Below are positions 56,677-64,000 of a DNA stretch of 64,000 nucleotides, piece after piece. The notes beneath the pieces were generated by a model. The model saw nothing but the letters and a program-made list of their open reading frames with translations. It searched no databases and was not told where the DNA came from. The position numbers and the translations under genes are program-made. The stretch spans positions 389,676 to 453,675 of the forward strand of contig NZ_LR722648.1 in the NCBI RefSeq assembly GCF_902500225.1, given 5' to 3'. Every line of letters begins with the position of its first letter. Position 1 is the stretch's first letter. This stretch comes from Buttiauxella massiliensis. Lineage in GTDB: Bacteria > Pseudomonadota > Gammaproteobacteria > Enterobacterales > Enterobacteriaceae.

Positions 56677-57401
56677 TGATTTCCCTGAAAAATGTTTCTA
56701 AATGGTATGGTCACTTTCAGGTGCTAACCGACTGCTCGACAGAAGTCAAAAAAGGTGAAGTGGTGGTCGTTTGTGGGCCATCGGGTTCCGGTAAATCAAC
56801 GCTTATCAAAACGGTAAATGGACTTGAGCCGGTGCAAAAAGGCAAAATTGTTGTTAACGGCACGCAAGTCAACAACAAAAAAACTAACCTTGCCGAATTG
56901 CGCTCGCATGTAGGAATGGTGTTCCAACACTTTGAGCTTTTCCCACATCTGTCGATTATCGAAAACCTGACCCTTGCTCAAGTAAAAGTGCTGAAACGCA
57001 ACAAAGAAGAGTCGCGTAAAAAGGGGCTGAAACTGCTCGAGCGCGTTGGGTTGACCGCACATGCGGATAAATTCCCGGCACAGCTTTCTGGCGGCCAGCA
57101 GCAACGTGTAGCGATTGCCCGTGCGCTATGTATGGACCCTGTGGCAATGCTGTTTGATGAACCGACTTCAGCCCTTGACCCTGAGATGATCAACGAAGTG
57201 CTGGACGTTATGGTTGAGCTGGCACACGAAGGGATGACTATGATGGTGGTGACCCACGAGATGGGCTTTGCCCGTAAAGTGGCAAATCGCGTGATCTTTA
57301 TGGATGAAGGGAAGATTGTCGAAGACTCGAATAAAGAGGATTTCTTCAACAACCCGCAGTCCGAACGTGCGAAAGACTTCCTGGCGAAAATCCTGCACTG
57401 A
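56676..57401 (+). CDS. gltL: Glutamate/aspartate ABC transporter ATPase GltL
   Basis: A 241-residue ATP-binding subunit. Walker [16 protein letters not shown]-loop [10 protein letters not shown], signature [15 protein letters not shown], Walker [15 protein letters not shown] and switch His in [11 protein letters not shown] are all intact. Last gene of gltIJKL; in E. coli rihA and hscC lie downstream, but here a convergent TRAP-type binding protein gene follows. Confidence 0.97.
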   Translation: MISLKNVSKWYGHFQVLTDCSTEVKKGEVVVVCGPSGSGKSTLIKTVNGLEPVQKGKIVVNGTQVNNKKTNLAELRSHVGMVFQHFELFPHLSIIENLTLAQVKVLKRNKEESRKKGLKLLERVGLTAHADKFPAQLSGGQQQRVAIARALCMDPVAMLFDEPTSALDPEMINEVLDVMVELAHEGMTMMVVTHEMGFARKVANRVIFMDEGKIVEDSNKEDFFNNPQSERAKDFLAKILH

Positions 57402-57411
57402 TTCGGTATTA

Positions 57412-57447
57412 AGTCGCGCAATCACCCTCTCGAGCGGTGGTTGCGCG
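57412..57447. terminator. Stem-loop between gltL and the TRAP-type gene
   Basis: CGCGCAATCACC pairs with GGTGGTTGCGCG (one mismatch) around a CTCTCGAGC loop between convergent genes. No T-run is evident on either side, so termination may be Rho-assisted. Confidence 0.5.
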
Positions 57448-57453
57448 GCAAAA

Positions 57454-58500
57454 TTACTTCATAGTCTCGTTCATTAACACTGTGACTTTATTCATCACAG
57501 GACCTGCGTCCTTCACGCCTTTACTCTCTTGCTCCTTCACCCATTTGCTTTGCACATCCTGGTAATGGGTCGCCGTTTCCCAATGCTTTACTTCATCAGG
57601 TTTCAGCTCGCGAATAGCCACGCCGTTATCACGCAACTCACTCACCATGCCATCGAAACTGCTGTCCATCACCGAGCCTAAAGTTTGATACGCTTTTTGA
57701 GCGGCGCGTTGAATAGCTTGCTTGTCTTGATCGGCAAGTTTGTTCCAGGTGTCTTTATTCATCACCAACGGATAAACATGGCCCAACCACAGATCTTTGG
57801 AGATCAAAACATTAGGAGCCGTTTTATGCACGTTGAGCTCAAAACCGCTGTCGACGTTAACCATTAATCCGTCCAGACTTCCTGCTTTCAGCGCGTCATA
57901 AATTCCCTCGCCCCACGGCATAGAAACGGGAATTGCACCGCTGTTTTTCAGGAAGTCCTGATGCCAGAAACTGGCTGAACGCCACTTGGTTCCTTTGATA
58001 TCGCCTAATGCGCTCAGGGGTTTGGTACTGAAAAAAGCCACGGGATAGCCGGTCGCGAGGAAGATGTTAACCACATTTTGCTTTGCTAACTCAGCCTGGA
58101 ATTCAGGGATAGTGGCGTAAGCCTTGCGGAAAAACTCAACCTGTTTATCACCCGTTGGCCCGACAGGGAAACTTTTGAAGATCTGCTGCAGGGGAAATTC
58201 CTTCGCCGTGTATTCAGGCACCACGATTGCCATATCAGCAACCTTCCCTTCTTTAACGACACCCAGAGCATCATAGCTACGAGCCACTTCACTGTTCCAG
58301 TGATCGTCAACCTTCAGGCGGCCGTGCGATTCCTTCTCAATTTCGGCAAAGAAAACGTTCTTGATAAAGCTGGTGCGCATTCCGCCCAGTGGTTCATGGT
58401 CGGAATATTTCAGGATTTGAACTGCCGATACCGTGGTGGGCATCAGCATCATGGTGAGGAAGACGGCCAGAATTTTTCTGGCCAGGGGTTTTCGTTGCAT
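57454..58500 (-). CDS. TRAP transporter solute-binding protein, DctP family (orphan)
   Basis: A 348-residue periplasmic protein with signal peptide (MQRKPLARKILAVFLTMMLM then PTTVSA) and the DctP fold, seen from DHEPLGGMRTSFIKNVFFAE, GDIKGTKWRSASFWHQDFLK (equivalent of the specificity arginine region) and GEGIYDALKAGSLDGLM. TRAP binding proteins deliver organic acids such as C4-dicarboxylates or sugar acids to a DctQM membrane pair. No DctQ/DctM genes are present here. It starts 24 bases after ybeL on the same strand with GAAGGA as Shine-Dalgarno, so ybeL and this gene may form an operon. The ligand is unknown. Confidence 0.85.
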   Translation of the reverse strand: MQRKPLARKILAVFLTMMLMPTTVSAVQILKYSDHEPLGGMRTSFIKNVFFAEIEKESHGRLKVDDHWNSEVARSYDALGVVKEGKVADMAIVVPEYTAKEFPLQQIFKSFPVGPTGDKQVEFFRKAYATIPEFQAELAKQNVVNIFLATGYPVAFFSTKPLSALGDIKGTKWRSASFWHQDFLKNSGAIPVSMPWGEGIYDALKAGSLDGLMVNVDSGFELNVHKTAPNVLISKDLWLGHVYPLVMNKDTWNKLADQDKQAIQRAAQKAYQTLGSVMDSSFDGMVSELRDNGVAIRELKPDEVKHWETATHYQDVQSKWVKEQESKGVKDAGPVMNKVTVLMNETMK

Positions 58501-58524
58501 TGCGGTTCCTTCGCGTTGTGAAAA

Positions 58525-59007
58525 TTAAGGTTCAAATGGGCGACGGCTAAACTGGTTATGCCCACATTTCGGGCAAACGGGCAGCACATCAGGGGTATAA
58601 ATCGCCAGGTGGAAATGGCAGTTCTCGCAAACCAAATTGCCAAGGCCTACCACTTCACCGCTATGATAAACACCGTGATGGTTGAGATCCTGGAAAACTT
58701 CGCGCCACTCGAGCTGCGTTTTGTCGGTGATATCAGCCAGTTCCTGCCAAAGACTCTCTTTAATCACGCGCATGAAGACGCTGTCAGTAAATTCATCCTG
58801 GCTTTCGTTATAACTGCGAGCAAACTCTTCTAAGTCACGGCGGACTGCACGCGTCACTTCATCTACTTCGGTACGAGTCAGCTCCCCGGTTTCGTTCATG
58901 CGTTTACGCGCGCTGTCGACCAGTTCGTCAATATCGCGCTCTCCATTGCGTAACCGTTCGGTGAGTGAGGCCACCAGTTCACGGTAAAATTGAGCAACCT
59001 TGTTCAT
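58525..59007 (-). CDS. ybeL: Zinc-ribbon protein YbeL
   Basis: A 160-residue protein, same length as E. coli YbeL (DUF1451). A long helical N-terminal part (YRELVASLTERLRNGERDID) leads to a C-terminal zinc ribbon with CENCHFHLAIYTPD and VCPKCGHNQFSRR. Function unknown. It is divergent from leuS across 253 bases that contain no other gene and probably the promoters of both. Confidence 0.94.
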   Translation of the reverse strand: MNKVAQFYRELVASLTERLRNGERDIDELVDSARKRMNETGELTRTEVDEVTRAVRRDLEEFARSYNESQDEFTDSVFMRVIKESLWQELADITDKTQLEWREVFQDLNHHGVYHSGEVVGLGNLVCENCHFHLAIYTPDVLPVCPKCGHNQFSRRPFEP

Positions 59008-59260
59008 TGTCTACCTGCCTCCTTGAAGAGTTTCATGCGTTCAGTGTCATGTAACTGACTATAATAGTAGACCTTAATCGGGCATCTCTTTGTTAGATTG
59101 ACCACAAGCAAGGTAAATATCTGCAAATGAGAAATGGTGATCACGGCCCTTGAAAGGCTGTTTTGCCGCACTCTTATCGGCTATGCTATGCGGATCAAAT
59201 CACACGTTAGGAATGAAACCTAACCTGTAGCTGTTTTTCATCACAGGACCATTGGCTGCC

Positions 59261-61843
59261 ATGCAAGAGCAATATCGCCCGGAAGAGATAGAATCCAACG
59301 TACAGCTTCACTGGCAAGAGAAGCGTACTTTTGAAGTAACCGAAGACGAAGGCAAAGAGAAGTATTACTGCCTCTCGATGCTACCCTATCCTTCTGGCCG
59401 ACTACACATGGGCCACGTTCGTAACTACACCATCGGTGACGTTATCGCACGTTACCAGCGCATGCTTGGCAAAAACGTTCTACAGCCAATCGGCTGGGAT
59501 GCGTTCGGCCTGCCAGCAGAAGGGGCAGCGGTAAAAAATAACACCGCTCCAGCACCGTGGACTTACGACAACATCAACTATATGAAGAACCAGCTCAAAA
59601 CGCTGGGCTTTGGTTATGACTGGAGCCGCGAGCTGGCGACCTGTACCCCGGAATATTACCGTTGGGAACAGCAGTTCTTTACACAGCTGTATAACAAAGG
59701 GTTGGTTTATAAAAAAACCTCCGCGGTTAACTGGTGCCCGAATGACCAGACCGTTCTTGCGAACGAACAGGTTATCGACGGTTGCTGCTGGCGTTGTGAC
59801 TCCAAAGTTGAGCGTAAAGAGATCCCACAGTGGTTTATCAAAATCACCGCTTACGCTGACGAGTTGTTAAACGACCTGGATACGCTGGACCATTGGCCTG
59901 AGCAGGTCAAAACCATGCAGCGTAACTGGATTGGCCGCTCTGAGGGTGTTGAAATCACTTTCGATGTGGAAAACAGCGCTGAGAAACTGACTGTTTACAC
60001 CACGCGCCCGGACACCTTTATGGGTGTGACCTATCTGGCCGTTGCCGCAGGTCACCCAATCGCACAGCAAGCCGCACTGAACAACCCAGCGCTGGCTGAG
60101 TTCGTTGAAGAGTGCCGTAATACCAAAGTTGCTGAAGCAGAAATGGCAACCATGGAGAAGAAAGGTGTTGCGACTGGAGTTAACGCTATTCACCCACTGA
60201 CTGGCGAATCTGTTCCAGTTTGGGTAGCAAACTTCGTCCTGATGGAATATGGCACCGGTGCGGTGATGGCTGTTCCTGGCCACGACCAGCGCGACTGGGA
60301 ATTTGCGACTAAATACGGTCTGCAAATCAAACCGGTTATTCTGAATGCTGACGGCAGCGAACCAGACCTGACGGCTTCAGCAATGACCGAAAAAGGCGTT
60401 CTGTTCAATTCAGGTGAGTTCGACGGTCTGGACTTCCAGAACGGCTTTAACGCTATTGCCGACAAACTGGCAGCTAAAGGTGTTGGCGAGCGTAAAGTTA
60501 ACTATCGTCTGCGCGACTGGGGTGTTTCCCGTCAGCGTTACTGGGGCGCGCCAATTCCAATGGTGACTCTGGAAGACGGCACCGTTATGCCAACGCCTGC
60601 AGATCAGCTGCCTGTTATCCTGCCTGAAGATGTCGTAATGGACGGTATCACCAGCCCAATTAAAGCCGATCCTGAGTGGGCAAAAACCACTATTGATGGC
60701 AAACCTGCGCTGCGTGAAACCGATACCTTCGATACCTTTATGGAATCTTCCTGGTACTACGCGCGTTACACCTGCCCGCAGTACGACAAAGGTATGCTGG
60801 ATTCCAAAGCAGCTAACTACTGGCTGCCGGTTGATATCTACATTGGTGGCATTGAACACGCCATCATGCACCTGCTCTACTTCCGCTTCTTCCACAAACT
60901 GATGCGTGATGCAGGCATGGTGACCTCTAACGAGCCCGCCAAACAACTGCTGTGTCAGGGTATGGTTCTGGCTGATGCGTTCTATTACACCGGCGTTAAC
61001 GGTGAGCGTAACTGGGTTTCCCCGGTTGATGCGATTGTAGAGCGTGACGAGAAAGGCCGTATTATCAAAGCCTCTGACGCACAGGGCAATGAACTGGTCT
61101 ATGCTGGCATGAGTAAAATGTCGAAGTCGAAAAACAACGGCATCGACCCACAAGTAATGGTTGAACGCTACGGCGCAGATACTGTTCGCCTGTTTATGAT
61201 GTTTGCATCTCCTGCGGATATGACGCTGGAATGGCAGGAATCTGGCGTTGAAGGGGCTAACCGCTTCCTGAAACGTGTCTGGAGACTGGCTTACGAGCAC
61301 ACCAGCCGTGGCGCAGCACCAGCATTAGACGTTGCTGCATTGAGTGAAGATCAAAAAGCATTGCGCCGTGATGTTCATAAAACTATCGCGAAAGTGACCG
61401 ATGATATTGGTCGTCGTCAGACCTTTAACACCGCAATCGCTGCCATCATGGAATTGATGAACAAACTGGCGAAAGCTCCACAGGACGGCGATCAAGACCG
61501 CGCGCTGCTGAATGAAGCGCTGATTGCTGTGGTTCGTATGCTTTATCCATTCACCCCGCACGTCTGCTTCGATATGTGGCAATCTCTGGGTGGTGAAGGC
61601 GATATCGACAACGCACCATGGCCGCAGGCTGATGAAAAAGCGATGGTCGAAGACTCGCTGCTGGTGGTTGTGCAGGTGAACGGTAAAGTTCGCGGCAAAA
61701 TCACTGTTCCAGCGGATGCAACGCAAGAACAAGTGCAGGAACGCGCAGGTCAGGAACATCTGGTTGCGAAATATCTTGAGGGTGTGACCGTACGTAAAGT
61801 GATTTACGTTCCGGGCAAACTGCTCAATTTGGTTGTGGGCTAA
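59261..61843 (+). CDS. leuS: Leucyl-tRNA synthetase
   Basis: An 860-residue class I synthetase, exactly the E. coli length. The HIGH equivalent is [18 protein letters not shown], the CP1 editing domain includes [20 protein letters not shown] and [14 protein letters not shown], and the KMSKS loop is [16 protein letters not shown] chose the ATG at 59261; the frame is open three codons further to a TTG at 59252. It leads leuS-lptE-holA-nadD. Confidence 0.98.
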   Translation: MQEQYRPEEIESNVQLHWQEKRTFEVTEDEGKEKYYCLSMLPYPSGRLHMGHVRNYTIGDVIARYQRMLGKNVLQPIGWDAFGLPAEGAAVKNNTAPAPWTYDNINYMKNQLKTLGFGYDWSRELATCTPEYYRWEQQFFTQLYNKGLVYKKTSAVNWCPNDQTVLANEQVIDGCCWRCDSKVERKEIPQWFIKITAYADELLNDLDTLDHWPEQVKTMQRNWIGRSEGVEITFDVENSAEKLTVYTTRPDTFMGVTYLAVAAGHPIAQQAALNNPALAEFVEECRNTKVAEAEMATMEKKGVATGVNAIHPLTGESVPVWVANFVLMEYGTGAVMAVPGHDQRDWEFATKYGLQIKPVILNADGSEPDLTASAMTEKGVLFNSGEFDGLDFQNGFNAIADKLAAKGVGERKVNYRLRDWGVSRQRYWGAPIPMVTLEDGTVMPTPADQLPVILPEDVVMDGITSPIKADPEWAKTTIDGKPALRETDTFDTFMESSWYYARYTCPQYDKGMLDSKAANYWLPVDIYIGGIEHAIMHLLYFRFFHKLMRDAGMVTSNEPAKQLLCQGMVLADAFYYTGVNGERNWVSPVDAIVERDEKGRIIKASDAQGNELVYAGMSKMSKSKNNGIDPQVMVERYGADTVRLFMMFASPADMTLEWQESGVEGANRFLKRVWRLAYEHTSRGAAPALDVAALSEDQKALRRDVHKTIAKVTDDIGRRQTFNTAIAAIMELMNKLAKAPQDGDQDRALLNEALIAVVRMLYPFTPHVCFDMWQSLGGEGDIDNAPWPQADEKAMVEDSLLVVVQVNGKVRGKITVPADATQEQVQERAGQEHLVAKYLEGVTVRKVIYVPGKLLNLVVG

Positions 61844-61857
61844 GCGCAGGAGGAACC

Positions 61858-62481
61858 GTGCGACATCCCTTTATCAGCTTGTTAGTTACTTTGGCGGTGC
61901 TTGTCACTGCCGGGTGCGGTTTTCACCTGCGTGGCAGCACGCAGGTTCCAGATCAAATGAAAACCTTGATCTTCAACTCTGGCGATCCGAACGGCCCACT
62001 AGCGCGTGAAGTACGCTCTCAGTTGCGCCTTAATGGCGTTACGATAGTCAGCGATACCGGAACGGGTGTTCGCAAGGATATTCCGTCGCTGCGCTTACTA
62101 GGCAGCTCGCTCGGAAAAGATACTGCATCTGTCTTCCAGGATGGTCGCACAGCCGAGTATCAAATGGTTATGACAGTTTCAGCGCAGGTGCTGATTCCGG
62201 GCCATGACATTTATCCGATTAACGCCAGAGTGTATAAGTCATTCTTTGATAACCCACTCGCTGCACTGCAAAAAGATGCCGAGCAAGATTTATTGATCAA
62301 AGAGATGTACACCACGGCAGCTCAACAGCTTATTCGTAAGCTGATGACCGTGCATGTTGCTGATGTCGCTGAAACCGAAGCAGCTGAGACGCCTGTTACA
62401 GGCGCTACCTCAACTTCTACGCCAGCAACGCCAGCAGGCCGCACGTCGACCACGCTTTCGGCCACATCTGGTAGCCAATGA
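61858..62481 (+). CDS. lptE: LPS-assembly lipoprotein LptE
   Basis: A 207-residue outer-membrane lipoprotein that plugs the LptD barrel and helps insert lipopolysaccharide. The signal peptide ends in lipobox VTAGC with Cys20, followed by [11 protein letters not shown]. The start is GTG at 61858 with AGGAGG upstream. Compared with E. coli (193 aa) the tail is longer and Thr/Ala/Ser-rich ([16 protein letters not shown]). It overlaps holA by four bases. Confidence 0.95.
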   Translation: MRHPFISLLVTLAVLVTAGCGFHLRGSTQVPDQMKTLIFNSGDPNGPLAREVRSQLRLNGVTIVSDTGTGVRKDIPSLRLLGSSLGKDTASVFQDGRTAEYQMVMTVSAQVLIPGHDIYPINARVYKSFFDNPLAALQKDAEQDLLIKEMYTTAAQQLIRKLMTVHVADVAETEAAETPVTGATSTSTPATPAGRTSTTLSATSGSQ

Positions 62482-63509
62482 TAAGGTTGTACCCTGAACA
62501 ACTTCGTGCGCAGCTCAATGAAGGGCTGCGCGCGGCGTATCTGCTACTCGGTAACGATCCGCTATTACTCCAGGAAAGCCAGGATGCCATTCGCCAGACG
62601 GCTGGCACCCAGGGTTTCGAAGAACACCATACCGTTCAGATTGATGTCAGTACCGACTGGCAAGATCTGTTCTCGATTTGCCAGGCTTTAAGCCTGTTCG
62701 CCAGTCGCCAGACACTTCTGTTGCTGTTACCAGAAAATGGTCCAAACGCTGCGATCAATGCCCAATTAGAAACTCTTGTGTCCCTGCTGCATGACGACAT
62801 TCTTCTACTGGTGCGCGGGAACAAATTCACCAAAGCTCAAGAAAATGCCGCGTGGCTGAGTCAACTGGCCGAACGCTGCGTTATTGTGACCTGTCAAACC
62901 CCGGAACAGGCTCAATTGCCTCGCTGGGTAGCCCAACGCGCTAAACAGATGAATCTCACACTCGATGATGCGGCCAACCAACTGCTGTGTTATTGCTATG
63001 AAGGAAATCTGCTGGCACTGTCACAAGCCCTAGAACGTCTTTCACTGATTTGGCCTGATGGTACGTTGACCTTGCCTCGGGTTGAGCAAGCGGTAAACGA
63101 TGCAGCTCACTTCACTCCATTCCATTGGGTGGATGCGATTCTGGCAGGGAAAAGTAAGCGCGCATTGCATATTCTGCAACAGCTCCGGTTGGAAGCCAGC
63201 GAACCAGTGATTTTGCTGCGTACAATCCAACGCGAACTGCTACAACTGGTTAATCTCAAACGTCAGTCAGCTAACACCCCACTGCGCACGTTATTTGATC
63301 AACAACGCGTATGGCAAAATCGTCGCGCGCTGGTGACTGAAGCACTCAATCGCTTATCCGCCGAACAGCTTTATCAGGCGGTGCGTTTGCTTAGTCAAAT
63401 CGAAATGACGCTGAAAAAAGATTACGGCCAGTCGGTCTGGGCCGAGCTGGAAGGGCTTTCTCTGTTGCTGTGCCATAAAGCACTGCCGGAAATTTTCATC
63501 GATGACTAA
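62478..63509 (+). CDS. holA: DNA polymerase III delta subunit
   Basis: A 343-residue clamp-loader subunit, the same length as E. coli. It opens the beta sliding clamp; the beta-interacting hydrophobic wedge lies in [21 protein letters not shown]-terminal start [20 protein letters not shown]. Translationally coupled to lptE (ATGA overlap) and overlapping nadD by eight bases. Confidence 0.96.
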   Translation: MIRLYPEQLRAQLNEGLRAAYLLLGNDPLLLQESQDAIRQTAGTQGFEEHHTVQIDVSTDWQDLFSICQALSLFASRQTLLLLLPENGPNAAINAQLETLVSLLHDDILLLVRGNKFTKAQENAAWLSQLAERCVIVTCQTPEQAQLPRWVAQRAKQMNLTLDDAANQLLCYCYEGNLLALSQALERLSLIWPDGTLTLPRVEQAVNDAAHFTPFHWVDAILAGKSKRALHILQQLRLEASEPVILLRTIQRELLQLVNLKRQSANTPLRTLFDQQRVWQNRRALVTEALNRLSAEQLYQAVRLLSQIEMTLKKDYGQSVWAELEGLSLLLCHKALPEIFIDD

Positions 63510-64000
63510 GAGTGCGCTGAGGTTAACTGCTCTGTATGGCGGGACATTCGATCCCATCCATCATGGGCATTTAAAACCGGTCGAAGCACTGGCAAAACAG
63601 GTGGCGCTGCAACAAGTCACTATCATGCCGAATAACGTCCCTCCACATCGTGCGCAGCCGCTGGCGAACAGCGAGCAGCGCAAAACCATGGTCGAACTTG
63701 CGATTGCCGGGAACCCGCTGTTTAAGCTGGATGACCGCGAATTACAGCGCGAAACACCGTCGTACACTGTTGAAACTCTCGAACAGTTACGCTCGGAGAT
63801 TGGAGCTGAACAACCGTTGGCGTTTATCGTGGGACAGGACTCCTTGCTTAGCCTGCAACGCTGGCATCGTTGGGAAACACTGCTAACGTTATGCCACCTG
63901 CTGGTTTGCCAACGTCCCGGATATTCTCTGTCGATGAACACACCAGAGGAACAGCAATGGCTTGAAGCGCATCAAACCGGTTCGGTTGAAGAGCTCCATA
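63502..64000 (+). CDS. nadD: Nicotinate-nucleotide adenylyltransferase (5' part)
   Basis: The first 166 codons of NadD, cut by the window end. The nucleotidyltransferase motif [20 protein letters not shown] is at residues 11-30, with [11 protein letters not shown] and [20 protein letters not shown] further on. It makes nicotinic acid adenine dinucleotide in NAD synthesis. The ATG at 63502 lies inside the end of holA. Compared with E. coli, the N terminus has about four extra residues ([10 protein letters not shown]). Confidence 0.95.
   Translation, partial: MTKSALRLTALYGGTFDPIHHGHLKPVEALAKQVALQQVTIMPNNVPPHRAQPLANSEQRKTMVELAIAGNPLFKLDDRELQRETPSYTVETLEQLRSEIGAEQPLAFIVGQDSLLSLQRWHRWETLLTLCHLLVCQRPGYSLSMNTPEEQQWLEAHQTGSVEELH

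Noticed and set aside
60410-61300. 296-codon open frame opposite leuS
   Set aside because: It lies wholly antisense to leuS, with no domain signal, and explained by codon use on the sense strand.

Overview
The window is a stretch of chromosome from a member of the Enterobacteriaceae close to, but distinct from, Escherichia coli. Almost every gene has a recognisable E. coli counterpart of nearly the same length. At least nine ERIC-type repeats are scattered between genes, and the gene order is a rearranged form of the E. coli one. The genus cannot be fixed from the sequence alone; a Buttiauxella- or Kluyvera-like organism is only a guess. No prophage, transposase, CRISPR array or restriction/defence island is visible.

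Layout. 1-6.5 kb: end of nrdB, the ferredoxin gene yfaE, a glpT broken by one in-frame stop, and the divergent glpABC operon for anaerobic glycerol-3-phosphate oxidation. 6.5-9 kb: yfaY, yfaZ and two tiny unrecognised genes. 9.2-16.3 kb: the menaquinone operon menFDHBCE. 16.4-19.1 kb: elaB, elaA and a YhbX-like phosphoethanolamine-transferase-family membrane enzyme, which sits at a junction between two blocks that lie far apart in E. coli. 19.2-27.6 kb: ybfA and the potassium system kdpFABCDE. 27.7-32.7 kb: pgm-seqA, ybfF, ybfE, fldA, fur. 32.9-45.5 kb: the amino-sugar block chiPQ, glnS, nagE, nagBACD, then asnB. 45.7-46.4 kb: a six-gene tRNA operon (Met, Leu, Gln, Gln, Met, Gln). 46.5-53.7 kb: ubiF, miaB, ybeZ-ybeY-corC-lnt. 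54-57.4 kb: the glutamate/aspartate ABC transporter gltIJKL with the SroC small RNA between gltI and gltJ. 57.4-64 kb: an orphan TRAP-type solute-binding protein gene, ybeL, leuS, lptE, holA and the start of nadD.

How the parts connect. glpABC passes electrons from glycerol-3-phosphate to the quinone pool; the men operon makes the menaquinone that can receive them, and ubiF serves ubiquinone. The amino-sugar genes appear to form one NagC regulon: paired NagC-type palindromes lie between nagE and nagB and upstream of chiP, each region with a CRP-like site, and the chiP leader carries a 14-nt perfect complement to the ChiX small RNA. gltIJKL shows a second RNA circuit: a CA-rich GcvB-type target in the gltI leader, and SroC, a known GcvB sponge, encoded in the same transcript.

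Most notable are the glpT nonsense codon (predicted loss of glycerol-3-phosphate and fosfomycin uptake), the ERIC family in full-length, deleted and enlarged forms (including copies in the kdpF leader and between nagB and nagA), a fur leader without the uof-type upstream frame, the orphan TRAP binding protein closely linked to ybeL, two tiny genes beside yfaZ, and a DHG-to-DHA change in the YhbX-like enzyme. I found no convincing wholly new multi-gene system.
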